The notes under the pieces are model-generated. The model was not told the DNA's origin. It did no database searches and saw only the letters and a program-made list of their open reading frames with translations. Shown here one piece after another: positions 1 to 9,463 of a stretch of DNA of 64,000 nt. The stretch covers positions 186,001 to 250,000 of the forward strand of contig NZ_BNBE01000004.1 of assembly GCF_014654895.1 (NCBI RefSeq), written 5' to 3'. Within the stretch, counting starts at the first letter, position 1; every line of letters begins with the position of its first letter. The translations under genes and the position numbers were made by a program. The stretch is from Streptomyces filamentosus. GTDB taxonomy: Bacteria > Actinomycetota > Actinomycetes > Streptomycetales > Streptomycetaceae.

Positions 1-236
1 TCGCCCCGCAGGACCCCGACGGACGGGCCACCGCCGACGGCATGGTCGAGATCGTCGGCGGCATGGGCGGCGCCGAGCCCTACGACATCGAGACCGTCCA
101 GCCCAACAGCCAGAAGCGGATCAGCGGCACCTACGGCGTCCTGAAGCTGGACCTCACCGACACCACCTACACCTGGCAGTACGTCGGCACCGACGACCAG
201 GTCAAGGACTCCGCCCCGACCTACACCTGCCACTGA
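1..236 (+). CDS. C-terminal end of a secreted metallophosphoesterase-like protein (partial)
   Basis: The last 77 codons of a gene whose start lies left of the window; the open frame begins at base 3. The visible tail contains 'GTYGVLKLDLTDTTYTWQYV' and ends in Cys-His. This kind of beta-rich tail resembles the C-terminal domain of exported purple-acid-phosphatase-like metallophosphoesterases in streptomycetes, but no catalytic motif is visible, so the family call rests on resemblance only. The TGA stop shares its A with the ATG of the following MFS gene, which suggests translational coupling. Confidence 0.5.
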   Translation, partial: APQDPDGRATADGMVEIVGGMGGAEPYDIETVQPNSQKRISGTYGVLKLDLTDTTYTWQYVGTDDQVKDSAPTYTCH

Positions 237-1531
237 TGTACCTCGCGACCACCGGTCGCCCCGACGCGCCGCCCACCCCCTCCGGGGTCCGGCGGCGCGT
301 CCCGGGCACCGTCCTCGCCCTCGGCACGGTCAGCCTCGTCACCGACGTCTCCTCGGAGATGGTGACCGCCGTCCTGCCGCTCTACCTGGTCCTCGGACTC
401 GGCCTGTCCCCCCTCCAGTTCGGGCTGCTCGACGGCCTGTCGACCGGCGCCACCGCCCTCGTACGGCTCCTCGGCGGAGCCACCGCCGACCGCGGCGGAC
501 GGCACAAGACGGTCGGCGGACTCGGCTACGCCCTCTCCGCCCTCTCCCGGCTCGGTCTCCTCCTCGCCGGCGGCGCGACCGGCTGGATCGCCGGCGCCCT
601 CGGCGCCGACCGGCTCGGCAAGGGGATCCGCACCGCCCCGCGCGACGCCCTCATCACCCTGCACAGCCCGCCCGAGGACCTGGGCCGCGCCTTCGGCACG
701 CACCGCGCCATGGACACCACCGGCGCCCTGCTCGGGCCGCTGGCCGCCTTCGCCCTGCTGTGGGCGACGGCCGACGCGTACGACGCCGTCTTCGCGGTCA
801 GCTTCTGCGTCGGGACCCTCGGCGTGCTGCTGTGGCTGCTGTTCGTGCCCGGCCGGGGCGCCCTCCCCGCCCGCCCCCTCGGCGCTCCGGCGGCGCCCCC
901 GGCGCGCGGCGGGCTCCTCGCCGCCCTGCGCGCGCCCGGCTACCGGCGGATCGTGCTGTGCGCCGGGCTCCTCGGGGCCGCCACCGTCGGCGACTCCTTC
1001 CTCTACCTGCTGCTCCAGCAACGGCTCGACCTCGACGCCACCTGGTTCCCCTTCCTGCCGCTGGGCGCCGCCGCCGTCTTCCTGCTGCTCGCCGTCCCGG
1101 CCGGCCGGCTCGCCGACCGCCTCGGACGGCGCCTCCCCCTCCTGTACGGGCACGGGGCCCTGCTCCTCGCCTACGGACTGCTCCTGACCCCGCTGCCCGG
1201 GCCGCTGGTCCTGACCGGCGTCCTCGTCCTGCTCGGCCTGTTCTACGCCGCCACCGACGGCGTCCTCATGGCCCTCACCGGCCCCCACCTGACCGAGGGG
1301 CGGCAGGCGGGCGGGCTCGCGCTCGTCCAGACCGCGCAGGCCCTCGCCCGGGTCGGGGCCGCCGTCGCGTTCGGCGCCGTCTGGACCGCGAGCGGCCCGG
1401 AGACCGCGCTCGTCGCGGCGCTCGCCGCCCTCGCCGCCGCCGTCTGCTGCGCCGCGCGCCTGCTCCCCCGCGACCCCGGTCCGGGCCCCGGCGGGCGCCC
1501 CGGCCCCGAGACCTCCGAGAGGACCGACTGA
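236..1531 (+). CDS. MFS transporter
   Basis: A 431-residue integral membrane protein with about twelve hydrophobic segments, typical major facilitator superfamily length. The loop after the second segment carries 'GGATADRGGRHKTVGG' (around residues 80-95), the motif-A pattern D-R-x-G-R-[RK]. A second copy, 'GRLADRLGRR', sits near residue 290 at the start of the other half. The substrate cannot be read from the sequence; the closest fit is a drug or metabolite efflux permease. The ATG at 236 overlaps the upstream stop by one base, and the next gene starts 4 bases after this stop, so the three genes are probably one transcription unit. Confidence 0.85.
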   Translation: MYLATTGRPDAPPTPSGVRRRVPGTVLALGTVSLVTDVSSEMVTAVLPLYLVLGLGLSPLQFGLLDGLSTGATALVRLLGGATADRGGRHKTVGGLGYALSALSRLGLLLAGGATGWIAGALGADRLGKGIRTAPRDALITLHSPPEDLGRAFGTHRAMDTTGALLGPLAAFALLWATADAYDAVFAVSFCVGTLGVLLWLLFVPGRGALPARPLGAPAAPPARGGLLAALRAPGYRRIVLCAGLLGAATVGDSFLYLLLQQRLDLDATWFPFLPLGAAAVFLLLAVPAGRLADRLGRRLPLLYGHGALLLAYGLLLTPLPGPLVLTGVLVLLGLFYAATDGVLMALTGPHLTEGRQAGGLALVQTAQALARVGAAVAFGAVWTASGPETALVAALAALAAAVCCAARLLPRDPGPGPGGRPGPETSERTD

Positions 1532-1534
1532 CCC

Positions 1535-2524
1535 ATGCCCCTCCCCACCGGCGCCTCCACCCGCACCCGCGTCTGGATCGTCGTCCTCGCGCTGCTGCTG
1601 CTCGGCGGCGGCGCCACCGCCTACACCCTGCGGGCCGCCGCGGGCCGCGAGGCCGACACCACCCGTACCGCCGACCCCGGCTTCGTCCTCACCGGCGGCC
1701 CCGGCACGCTCTACGCCCGGGACACCGCGACCGGCCGCGTCGCCCGCCTCGACCGGGCCGCGCCCGGCGGCCGGACGGCCGGCGGCCCGGCCTGCGACCG
1801 CTTCCACGCGGCGGGCGGCACCGCCCTGTGCCTCCGGCGGCGACCGGGCGTCCCGGCCCGCTCGTACGTCATCGTCCTCGACCGGCAGCTGCGCGAGGTG
1901 CGCCGCATGGCCCTGCCGGGCATCCCCAGCCGGGCCCGGGTCTCCGCCTCCGGGAACATGCTCGCCTGGACCATGTTCGCGACCGGCGACTCCTACGCCC
2001 GCTCGTCCTTCTCCACCCGCACCTCGATCCTCGACCTGCGGACCGGCTACCTGGTCAAGAACATCGAGCAGATCCCGCTGACCCTCGGCGGGCGCCGCCA
2101 CCACGCGCCCGACGTCAACTACTGGGGCGTCAGCTTCGCCGCCGACGACAACCGCTTCTACGCCACCGTCTCCACCGGCGGCCGCACCCACCTCGTCGAG
2201 GGCGACATGGCGGCGTGGTCGGCCCGCGCGCTGCGCGAGAACGTCGAGTGCCCCTCGCTCTCCCCCGACGGCACCCGGCTCGCCTTCAAGAAACGGGTCT
2301 CCGACGGGCCGCGCGAGCCGTGGCGGCTGTACGTGTACGACCTGGCCTCCGGCCGCGAGCACCCGGTCGCCGAGCGGCGCGGCATCGACGACCAGGCCCT
2401 GTGGACGGACGGGGAGACCCTGGCGTACGGCTACGGCGGCGGCGTCTGGTCGGTGCCCGCCGACGGCACGGGCACGCCCCGGCAACTGGCCGCCGGGGCC
2501 TCCTCCCCCGCGGTCCCGGGCTGA
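1535..2524 (+). CDS. Membrane-anchored TolB/WD40-like beta-propeller protein
   Basis: A 329-residue protein. Residues about 12-30 form one strongly hydrophobic segment after a short basic start, so it is probably a signal anchor with the rest outside the cell. The remainder carries repeated blade signatures of the PD40/TolB type: 'VSASGNMLAWTMF', 'FAADDNRFYATVS', 'LSPDGTRLAFKK' and 'LWTDGETLAYGYG'. Such propellers usually bind proteins or sugars; no enzyme motif is seen. It follows the MFS gene by 3 bases and is likely co-transcribed, perhaps as an accessory of that transporter. The stretch after it (2525-2880) is non-coding. Confidence 0.65.
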   Translation: MPLPTGASTRTRVWIVVLALLLLGGGATAYTLRAAAGREADTTRTADPGFVLTGGPGTLYARDTATGRVARLDRAAPGGRTAGGPACDRFHAAGGTALCLRRRPGVPARSYVIVLDRQLREVRRMALPGIPSRARVSASGNMLAWTMFATGDSYARSSFSTRTSILDLRTGYLVKNIEQIPLTLGGRRHHAPDVNYWGVSFAADDNRFYATVSTGGRTHLVEGDMAAWSARALRENVECPSLSPDGTRLAFKKRVSDGPREPWRLYVYDLASGREHPVAERRGIDDQALWTDGETLAYGYGGGVWSVPADGTGTPRQLAAGASSPAVPG

Positions 2525-2880
2525 GCCGCCTCCCCGCGGCCCGGCCGGAACCGCCCCGGACGGGCCGCCCCGGGCGCCCGCGGGGCCCCGGGCGGGCCGC
2601 GCACGGCGTCCCGGGAGGTAAAGCGCGGTAAAACTCCTGCCGGGAGCGCTGCGGTTCCCGCACGGAGCGTTCCCTCAGTCTTGACACGTCCTTGACGCCC
2701 GACGGCCCCCGCCGAACCGTCCCCCGACGACGGATTCCGCACTCATCAGGCCATTGACCTGCGGGTTCGGTGGGGCTTCCATTCAGCCCGGGAGCCACGG
2801 ACACCCCCATCACCGGCCGCCTCGGAGGCGATACCGCTCCCCCTCGGACACACACCGCACGCACCGATCGGAACCGCCTG
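2525..2880. other. Intergenic region before the APC permease
   Basis: No convincing gene. The left part is very GC-rich with overlapping short inverted repeats that could end transcription of the upstream genes. TTGACA at 2681-2686 and TTGACG at 2692-2697 resemble -35 elements, but no good -10 hexamer follows at 16-18 bases, so a promoter for the permease is possible and unproven. Confidence 0.35.
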
Positions 2881-4281
2881 ATGACCGACACCCTCAGCGC
2901 ACCCCACGCACTGGCCCCGCAGACCGGCCCCGTGCCGCAGAAACTGAAGCGTTCCATCGGTGTCGTCGGCGGCACCCTCCTGACGCTGTCGTGCGTCACC
3001 CCCGCCTCGACGCTCTTCGTGGTGGTCCCCGACCTCTTCGGCAGCGTCGGCACCTTCACCGCCCTGACCATCGCCATCGGCTCGCTGCTCTGCGTCGGCG
3101 TGGCCTTCGTCTACTCCGAGCTGGGCACCCTGATCCCGAGCGCGGGCGGCGAGTACGCGATGGTCTCCACGCTGGCGGGGCGGCTCGCGGGCTGGCTGGT
3201 CTTCGTGCTGTCGCTGCTGGTGGTGATGATCGTGCCGCCGGTGATCGCCATGGGCACCGCCGACTACCTGGCGCCGCTCGTGCACGTCCCCGCCCCGCTC
3301 GCGGGTGCGGGCGTCATGCTCCTGGCGACCCTCGCGGGTCTGCTCGACCTGCGGGCCAACGCCTGGATCACCGGTGTCTTCCTCGTCCTGGAGGTCATCG
3401 CGGCCGGCGTCGTCGCCGTCCTCGGCTTCGCCCACTCCCAGCGCGGCGCGGGGGCCCTGCTGCACGGCCAGGTCGCGGGCGGGAACGGCGCCCACTCGCT
3501 GGTCACCGGCGGCCTCGTGGTCTCCGGCCTCGCCATCGCGCTCTTCATCACCCAGGGCTTCTCGACGGCCGTCTACCTCTCCGAGGAACTGGAGAACCCG
3601 CGCCGCAACGTCGCCCGCACGGTCCTCGCCACCCTCGCCATCTCCACCGCCGTCATCCTCGTGCCCGTCGTCGCCATCACCCTGGGCGCCGACGACCTGG
3701 AGGCCCTCACCGGCGGCGACCTCAGCGGCATGATCACCGCCTGGTCCAACTCCGCCGTCGGCACCTTCATCAGCCTCTGCGTGGCGCTCGCCATCATCAA
3801 CGCCGGCATCGTGATGGTCATCCAGAACTCGCGCGTGCTGTTCGCCTCCGCCCGGGACAAGGCGTGGCCCGAGCCGGTCAACAACGCCCTGTCCCGCCTC
3901 GGCCGCTTCGGCTCTCCGTGGGTCGCCACCCTGGTCGTGGGCGTGCCCGGCGCGGCCCTCTGCTTCGTCAACCTCGACACCCTGTACGGCGTCACCGGCG
4001 TCTCCGTCACCGGCATGTACCTGCTGGTCTCGGTGGCGGCCCTGTTCAGCCGGCGCGGCGCGCACCGCGAGGTCGCGGCCTGGCGCATGCCGCTGTGGCC
4101 GGCCGTCCCGGTCCTGCTCATCGGCGTCCTGCTGTACGTGCTGTCCGTGCAGGACACCGCGTACCTGCTGTGGACCGGCGGCATCACGGCCGTCGCCACC
4201 CTCTACTGGGCCCTCTACCTGAGGCCCCGCCAGGACACCCGCTGGCTGGTCAGCCTCCCCGAGGACGAGCGGCAGGACTGA
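2881..4281 (+). CDS. APC-family amino acid/polyamine permease
   Basis: A 466-residue protein with about twelve transmembrane segments. The first segments read 'IGVVGGTLLTLSCVTPAST', matching the G-rich, unwound first helix of amino acid-polyamine-organocation transporters; 'GTLIPSAGGEYAMV' is the usual loop into helix 3. A longer open frame extends upstream to 2770, but the extra residues are hydrophilic and low-complexity and the ATG at 2881 gives a normal family N-terminus, so that start is preferred. It probably imports or exchanges an amino acid or amine. The gene stands alone and is followed by a strong convergent terminator. Confidence 0.85.
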   Translation: MTDTLSAPHALAPQTGPVPQKLKRSIGVVGGTLLTLSCVTPASTLFVVVPDLFGSVGTFTALTIAIGSLLCVGVAFVYSELGTLIPSAGGEYAMVSTLAGRLAGWLVFVLSLLVVMIVPPVIAMGTADYLAPLVHVPAPLAGAGVMLLATLAGLLDLRANAWITGVFLVLEVIAAGVVAVLGFAHSQRGAGALLHGQVAGGNGAHSLVTGGLVVSGLAIALFITQGFSTAVYLSEELENPRRNVARTVLATLAISTAVILVPVVAITLGADDLEALTGGDLSGMITAWSNSAVGTFISLCVALAIINAGIVMVIQNSRVLFASARDKAWPEPVNNALSRLGRFGSPWVATLVVGVPGAALCFVNLDTLYGVTGVSVTGMYLLVSVAALFSRRGAHREVAAWRMPLWPAVPVLLIGVLLYVLSVQDTAYLLWTGGITAVATLYWALYLRPRQDTRWLVSLPEDERQD

Positions 4282-4300
4282 CCCGCGGGGCCGGGGCATC

Positions 4301-4339
4301 CGGGAGGCCGGGGCGGTCGGACACCGCCCCGGCCTCCCG
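4301..4339. terminator. Bidirectional terminator hairpin
   Basis: Perfect 17-bp inverted repeat (4301-4317 with 4323-4339, arms starting CGGGAGGCCGGGGCGGT) around a 5-base loop. It sits between the convergent APC permease and response-regulator genes, so it probably terminates both. There is no U-run, as usual for streptomycete terminators. Confidence 0.85.
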
Positions 4340-4362
4340 CGTACGGCTCGGGGACCGGGGCC

Positions 4363-5037
4363 TCACTGCTCCCGGCGGGCCGTCACCAGGCCCGTCTCGT
4401 ACGCGGCGATGACCGCCTGCGCCCGGTCGCGGACCCGGAGCTTGGCGAAGAGGGCGGTGATGTGGTTCTTCACCGTGGAGGGGCTGACGCCGAGCCGGCC
4501 GGCCATCTCGGTGTTGTCCAGGCCGTCCGCGATCAGCCGCCACACCTCCCGCTCGCGCGGGGTGAGTCCGTCGGCGGCGGGCGCCGGGGGCGGCGTCCGC
4601 CGGGCCGGGGCGGTGACGTGCGCGGAGATGAGGCGGGTCAGGAGCCGGGGCGCGAGGATCGCCTCGCCGCCGTGGACGACGTGGAGGGCGGCGACGAGGT
4701 CCTCGGGCGAGATGTCCTTGGGCAGGAAGCCGCAGGCCCCGGCGCGCAGCGCGGCCACGACGTGCTCGTCCATGTCGAAGGTGCTCAGGGCCAGGACGCG
4801 GCAGCCGGGCAGTTCGGCGGTGAGGCGTTCGGTGGCGGCGATGCCGTCGAGGACCGGCATCCGGATGTCCATGACGACGACGTCGGGCCGGTGCTCGTGG
4901 GCGAGGCGGACCGCCTCGGCGCCGTCCGCGGCCTCGGCGACGACCCGGAAGCCGGGCTCGGGGGCGAGCATCAGGGCGAGGCCGTGGCGGACGAGGGCCT
5001 GGTCGTCGGCGATGAGGACGGTGACGGGCGCGCTCAC
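4363..5037 (-). CDS. NarL/FixJ-family response regulator
   Basis: A 224-residue two-component response regulator. The receiver domain starts 'VTVLIADDQALVRHG' with the acidic pair at residues 11-12, the phospho-acceptor Asp57 lies in 'VVVMDIRMP', and Lys107 in 'GFLPKDIS'. A LuxR-type helix-turn-helix follows at about residues 157-215 ('LTPREREVWRLIADG', 'STVKNHITALFAKL'). The GTG start at 5037 overlaps the kinase stop by four bases (GTGA), so kinase and regulator are translationally coupled. A likely target is the divergent MMPL transporter gene, judged from position only. Confidence 0.93.
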   Translation of the reverse strand: MSAPVTVLIADDQALVRHGLALMLAPEPGFRVVAEAADGAEAVRLAHEHRPDVVVMDIRMPVLDGIAATERLTAELPGCRVLALSTFDMDEHVVAALRAGACGFLPKDISPEDLVAALHVVHGGEAILAPRLLTRLISAHVTAPARRTPPPAPAADGLTPREREVWRLIADGLDNTEMAGRLGVSPSTVKNHITALFAKLRVRDRAQAVIAAYETGLVTARREQ

Positions 5038-6188
5038 GCGTACGCCTCCTGGCGGCCGGCGGGCAGGGGCAGCCGGGCGCGGACGGCGAAGCCGCCGCCC
5101 TCCGGTCCGGTGCGCAGGGTGCCGCCGTGCAGGGCGACGCGCTCGCGCATCCCCATGAGGCCGTGGCCCGGGGGCCGTACGGCGGGGCGCGCGGGGGGCG
5201 GGGCGTCGGTGACGTCGGTGACGTCGACCCGCACCTCGTGGGCGGCGAAGGCGATCCGCACGTCGGCGCGCGCGCCGCGGCCCGCGTGCTTGCGGGCGTT
5301 GGTGAGGGCCTCCTGGACGATGCGGAAGACGGCGAGCGCGACGCCGGGCGGCAGGGCGCCCGGGTCGCCGTCGGTGGTGAGGACGGTGGGGAGGCCGGCG
5401 CGGCGGCTCTCCTCGACCAGCCGGTCGAGGTCGCCGACGCCGGGCTGCGGGGCGGTCGCCTCGCCCTCGTCGCCCTCGTCGCCGGCCCGCAGCACGTCGA
5501 GCAGGTGGCGCATCTCGCGCAGGGCCGCGCGGCCGGAGCCCTCCAGGGTGACGAGCGCCTCGCGGGCCGTCTCCGGGGAGCGGTCGAGGTTGGCGCGGGC
5601 CCCGCCGGCCAGCAGCTGCATGGTGGTCAGGTGGTGGGCCACGATGTCGTGCAGTTCGCGGGCGATGCGCCGGCGTTCGTCGGCGACGGCCCGTTCGGCC
5701 AGGAGCCGCCGGTGCCTCGCGGCGTCGTGCTGCCACCGGCGGACGGCGACGGCGGCGCCCGCCACGAACAGGCCGGACGCGACGTTGGCGGCGCACTCGT
5801 AGCCGGACGGCCCCGCGACTCCCGGGTGGACGAACTGGAGCACCGCGACGCAGCCGGCGACGGCCGCCGCGCCGATCGCGGGCCGGTGGTGGTGGACGGC
5901 GGTGTAGAGGGCGACGACGGTGGCGGCCCCGTAGTGCTGGCCCACGGAACTGAACCAGCCGAGCGACACGTTCACCGCGAGGACGGCGGCCAGGACGGCG
6001 AGGGGCGCGCGGCGGCGGGCCAGGAGGAACAGCGCGGCGGCGACCACGATCAGGCATCCCGCCACGGGGACGTGCCCCCGGTCCATCTGGCTGGTGACGG
6101 TGAAGCCCACCAGGTCGACGGCCGCCGCTCCGACCGCGACGAGTCCGTCCTGCCGGCTCCACGGGCCGGTGCCTTCGCGCCCTTCCAT
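5034..6188 (-). CDS. Sensor histidine kinase (HisKA_3 type)
   Basis: A 384-residue membrane sensor kinase paired with the NarL-type regulator downstream. The N-terminal half has several short hydrophobic segments (about residues 15-150) and no obvious extracellular domain. The dimerisation box is 'RRRIARELHDIVAHHLTTMQ' with phospho-acceptor His180. The ATP-binding part shows an N-box-like 'QEALTNARKHAG' and a G-box 'GHGLMGMRERV'. The ATG at 6188 is preferred because AGGGGGA lies just upstream; the open frame extends much further without coding character. An intramembrane-sensing role, for example envelope stress, is possible but inferred. Confidence 0.92.
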   Translation of the reverse strand: MEGREGTGPWSRQDGLVAVGAAAVDLVGFTVTSQMDRGHVPVAGCLIVVAAALFLLARRRAPLAVLAAVLAVNVSLGWFSSVGQHYGAATVVALYTAVHHHRPAIGAAAVAGCVAVLQFVHPGVAGPSGYECAANVASGLFVAGAAVAVRRWQHDAARHRRLLAERAVADERRRIARELHDIVAHHLTTMQLLAGGARANLDRSPETAREALVTLEGSGRAALREMRHLLDVLRAGDEGDEGEATAPQPGVGDLDRLVEESRRAGLPTVLTTDGDPGALPPGVALAVFRIVQEALTNARKHAGRGARADVRIAFAAHEVRVDVTDVTDAPPPARPAVRPPGHGLMGMRERVALHGGTLRTGPEGGGFAVRARLPLPAGRQEAYA

Positions 6189-6500
6189 CCCCGTCCCCCT
6201 TGTCGTCCTTGTCGTGCCGAACCGCCGTGCAGCCCCGCTGACCTGCGGTTCGTCCTCGGTTCGCCCTGTGAGTCTCCCATGATGCCGGTGCGTCCCGGGC
6301 ACCGCGCCGGGCCCGGGAGGGAGCGGGGACCAGGAGCAGGGTCCCAGGCGCCGGGCGGCGCGGGGCCGTGCTCCCAGGGGGTTTCTCGTTCCCGGCTCCG
6401 AGGAGCGGGCCGTGCGCCGCTGATGTGCTGGAGGGGTGCCGGAAGCCGCCCCGGATCCCCGGTGGCACGGCCCGTGCGTACTCGTTCCTGGAGGTTTTCC
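6189..6500. other. Divergent intergenic region (kinase / MMPL)
   Basis: About 310 bases separating the divergent kinase and MMPL genes. It must hold both promoters, but I cannot point to convincing -35/-10 pairs. A short direct repeat, CGGTTCG with CTCGGTTCG, occurs near 6244-6263. No gene is seen. Confidence 0.4.
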
Positions 6501-8738
6501 GTGATCCGTGCCCTGACCGGGTTCTCGACCCGCAGACCCTGGCGGGTCATCGCCGTGTGGGGGGTGGTCGGCGTCTTCCTGTCCCTCATGGGGCAGGCGC
6601 TGGTCTTCCGCGTGACGGAGACCGACAGTGCCGGGTTCCTGCCCGCGGAGTACGAGGCGGCCGCGGCGCTGCGGGTCGCCCGGGAGGAGTTCGGCGCGGA
6701 GACCGGCGACGGCACGGTGACGGTGCTGGCGGCCCGGAACGACGGCGGGCCGATGGAGGAGGCGGACCGCAGGCGCGTGGAGGAGGTGGCGCGACGGCTG
6801 AGCGCCACCCGCGTGGAGATGCCGTGGACCGACGAGCAGATACGGGGGGTGTCCCTGGACCACTCCCAGGTCCCCCGGGTGTCCGTGGTGACGACCGCTC
6901 CCGACGGATCGTTCGTCCTGCTCGGCGCGCGGTTGCGGGGCAACTCCATGGACCCCGGCATGCAGGACGTGTACCGGGTCTTCCGGGACGGTGCCGAGCG
7001 GGAGTTCGCCGGGGCCGGGCTGCGCACCGGTTTCACCGGGGGGCTGGCGGACGTGGTGGACCGCGCCGACGCGGAGAAGACCACGCAGACGGTGGTCGGC
7101 CTGGTGATGGTGGGGCTGATCGTGCTGGTCAACGTGCTGGTGTTCCGCAGCGTCCTGGCCGCGTTCGTCCCGCTGTTCGCGGTGACCGTCGTGGGCGGCG
7201 CCGCCGCCGGCACGGTCGTGGGGGCAGCGCTCCTGACCGGCTTCGAGCTGGACGCGGGGACCCCGAGCATGATCGGCACCGTGCTGATCGGCATCGGCGT
7301 CGACTACTTCCTCTTCCTGCTGTTCCGTTTCCGCGAGGAGCTGCGGCGGCGGCCGGAGGAGCACCCCCGGGCGGTGGCCGCGGACGTGGCCGCGCGGGTG
7401 GGCACGGCGGTGACCTCGGCGGCGCTGACGATCGTGGCGGCGTTCGCGACGCTGGGGACGGCGACGTTCGGTCAGTTCCGGGTGCTGGGGCCCTCGGTGG
7501 CCGTGTCGGTCCTGGTGATGCTGCTGGCGAGCCTGACGCTGATGCCGGCGCTGCTCGCGGTGAGCGGGCGGAAGATGTTCTGGCCGGGGCGGAGCCTCAC
7601 GAAGACGGAGCGGCCCGGTCTCGCGGGGCGCACCGGCGGGCTGGTGGCGCGCCGCCCGCTGACGGTGCTCGTGGGGTCGGTCGCCCTGCTCGGCGCGCTC
7701 GCGGCGGGTGCAGTGGGCGTCCGCATGGACTTCGACGCCGGTGGCACGCCGCGCGACACGGCGGCCGCCGCGACGGCCCGGGAGATCGCCGGGGCCCTGC
7801 CCTCGGGGGTGTCCGATCCGACGACGGTGTACGTCACCGCCGACGACGGCCGTGCCCTCGGCGCCGCGGAACTGGCCGGGCTGCGCCGGGCGCTGGCCGG
7901 GACGGCCGGCGTGGGCGAGGTGGCCGCCCCGGTGCTCTCCACCGGCCGCACGGCGGCCCGGCTGGACGCGTACCTGACGGTGGACTCCTCCTCGCAGCAG
8001 GCCCGCGACCTCGTGACGGGGCCGGTGCGCCAGGCCGTGCGGGAGGCGACGCCGGCCGGACTGACCGCCCGTGTGGGCGGCACGGCGGCCGTGTTCGCGG
8101 ACGTGGCGACGGCGGTGGACCGGGACCTGCGCACGGTGTTCCCGGTGGCCGCGGCGCTGATCGCGCTGATCCTGGTGGTGCTGCTGCGCAGCCTGGCGGC
8201 CCCGGTGGTGCTGCTGCTCGCGGTCGGCCTGTGCTTCGCGGCGACGCTCGGCGCCTCCGCGCTGGTGTTCCAGCACGCGGGCGGCGCACCGGGGGTGAAC
8301 TTCGTCCTGCCGCTGGTGCTGTTCCTGTTCGTGGTGGCGCTGGGCACCGACTACAACATCCTCGTCGGCGACCGGCTGCGCGAGGAGATGCACCGCGCGG
8401 GGGCGGGCGGCCCGAAGGCGGCCCGCGCGGCCGTGGCCCGCGCGGTGCGGCACACGGCGCCGGCGATCGCCACGGCCGGGGTGGTCCTCGCGGCCTCCTT
8501 CGGCGGCCTCGCGGTGAACGCCGACCCCTCCACCCGCCAGCTGGGCTTCGCCACCGCCCTCGGCATCCTCCTGTCCGCCTTCGTCGTGTCGCTCCTCCTG
8601 GTGCCGGCGGCCGCGGCGCTGCTGGGCCGGGGCATGTGGTGGCCGCTGGGCGGGGCGAAGGCACCCGACCTCCCGGCGGACGGACCGGGAGAGGCGTACG
8701 CGGCCCGGCGTCCGGAGCACGCGGGGCGGCGCGGCTGA
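6501..8738 (+). CDS. MMPL/RND-family transporter
   Basis: A 745-residue transporter with two similar halves, each one helix, a large soluble loop and then five helices. Conserved helix sequences 'IGIGVDYFLFLLFRFREEL' in the first half and 'VVALGTDYNILVGDRLREEM' in the second contain the charged GxDY pairs used for proton coupling in mycobacterial MmpL proteins. The family exports lipids, siderophores or hydrophobic drugs. GTG at 6501 has an ideal GGAGG seven bases upstream (6490-6494); the open frame further upstream is not coding-like. It is divergent from a two-component system that may control it. Confidence 0.92.
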   Translation: MIRALTGFSTRRPWRVIAVWGVVGVFLSLMGQALVFRVTETDSAGFLPAEYEAAAALRVAREEFGAETGDGTVTVLAARNDGGPMEEADRRRVEEVARRLSATRVEMPWTDEQIRGVSLDHSQVPRVSVVTTAPDGSFVLLGARLRGNSMDPGMQDVYRVFRDGAEREFAGAGLRTGFTGGLADVVDRADAEKTTQTVVGLVMVGLIVLVNVLVFRSVLAAFVPLFAVTVVGGAAAGTVVGAALLTGFELDAGTPSMIGTVLIGIGVDYFLFLLFRFREELRRRPEEHPRAVAADVAARVGTAVTSAALTIVAAFATLGTATFGQFRVLGPSVAVSVLVMLLASLTLMPALLAVSGRKMFWPGRSLTKTERPGLAGRTGGLVARRPLTVLVGSVALLGALAAGAVGVRMDFDAGGTPRDTAAAATAREIAGALPSGVSDPTTVYVTADDGRALGAAELAGLRRALAGTAGVGEVAAPVLSTGRTAARLDAYLTVDSSSQQARDLVTGPVRQAVREATPAGLTARVGGTAAVFADVATAVDRDLRTVFPVAAALIALILVVLLRSLAAPVVLLLAVGLCFAATLGASALVFQHAGGAPGVNFVLPLVLFLFVVALGTDYNILVGDRLREEMHRAGAGGPKAARAAVARAVRHTAPAIATAGVVLAASFGGLAVNADPSTRQLGFATALGILLSAFVVSLLLVPAAAALLGRGMWWPLGGAKAPDLPADGPGEAYAARRPEHAGRRG

Positions 8739-8841
8739 CGGGAGCGCCGGGGAGCTCCGGGCCCTCACCGGTCCGGGGCCTCCCGGCACCCCCGTACCCG
8801 CCGCGGCCGGCCCGCCCGGTCCTGCGGAACGGCGCAGCTCC

Positions 8842-8861
8842 CCCCTCACTCCTGAGGGGGC
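8842..8861. terminator. Short hairpin between convergent genes
   Basis: Perfect 8-bp inverted repeat CCCCCTCA / TGAGGGGG around CTCC. It overlaps the stop codon of the GNAT gene and lies downstream of the MMPL gene, so it may end transcription from both sides. Confidence 0.5.
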
Positions 8862-9463
8862 GTGACATCCGGCGACAGGGCCCGGCGGACGGCGGACGGT
8901 GCGGTCGCCGGGTGCCATTCGCGGCGGAGGAGACCGAAGACCCAGGAGTCGGAGACGTCGCCGTCGACCACGCAGTCCTCCCGGAGGGTGCCTTCCCGGA
9001 CGAAGCCGAGCTTCTCCAGGACCCGGGCGGACGCCGCGTTGCGGGTGTCGGTCTCGGCCTGGACGCGGTTCAGGTCCAGGGTGTCGAACGCCCACCGCAG
9101 GACGGCGTGCGCGGTCTCCGTGGCGTAACCGCGGCCCCACGCGGCGGTGTCGAAGGCGTACCCCAGGGACGCGCTGCGGAAGTCCGGGTTCCAGCCGGTC
9201 AGGCCGCACCAGCCGAGGAACGCGCCGTCGGAGAGGCGGTCGACGGCCACCCTCGCCCCCGTGCCCTCCTCCTCGATCCTCCGGCAGACCGCGAGGAAGC
9301 GCTGGGCGCGGGCCGGTTCGCTCCACGGCGGGGAGTCCCAGTACCGCATCACGCGGGCGCTGCCGTGCAGGGCGTGGAGCGGTGCCGCGTCGGCATCGGT
9401 GAACGGCCGCAGTCGCAGGCGGGCGGTGCGCAGTTCGGGGGTGGGCAAGGCCATGCGGAGCAT
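8846..9463 (-). CDS. GNAT-family N-acetyltransferase (RimJ/RimL-like)
   Basis: A 205-residue acetyltransferase. It begins with the RimJ/RimL-type entry 'LRTARLRLRPFTDADAAPLH'. The acetyl-CoA pyrophosphate loop is 'AWGRGYATETAHAVLRWAF' (Q/R-x-x-G-x-[GA] pattern), and 'NAASARVLEKLGFVREG' is the usual C-terminal family signature. Known relatives acetylate N-terminal amines of ribosomal proteins or small-molecule amines; this one's substrate is unknown. ATG at 9463 is chosen because GAGG lies seven bases upstream; ATG 9454 is an alternative. Monocistronic and convergent with the MMPL gene. Confidence 0.9.
   Translation of the reverse strand: MLRMALPTPELRTARLRLRPFTDADAAPLHALHGSARVMRYWDSPPWSEPARAQRFLAVCRRIEEEGTGARVAVDRLSDGAFLGWCGLTGWNPDFRSASLGYAFDTAAWGRGYATETAHAVLRWAFDTLDLNRVQAETDTRNAASARVLEKLGFVREGTLREDCVVDGDVSDSWVFGLLRREWHPATAPSAVRRALSPDVTPPQE

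Noticed and set aside
221..2485. A 754-codon minus-strand open frame opposite the MFS and propeller genes
   Set aside because: Same GC-shadow effect; the product is repetitive Gly/Ala/Arg/Glu without any motif.
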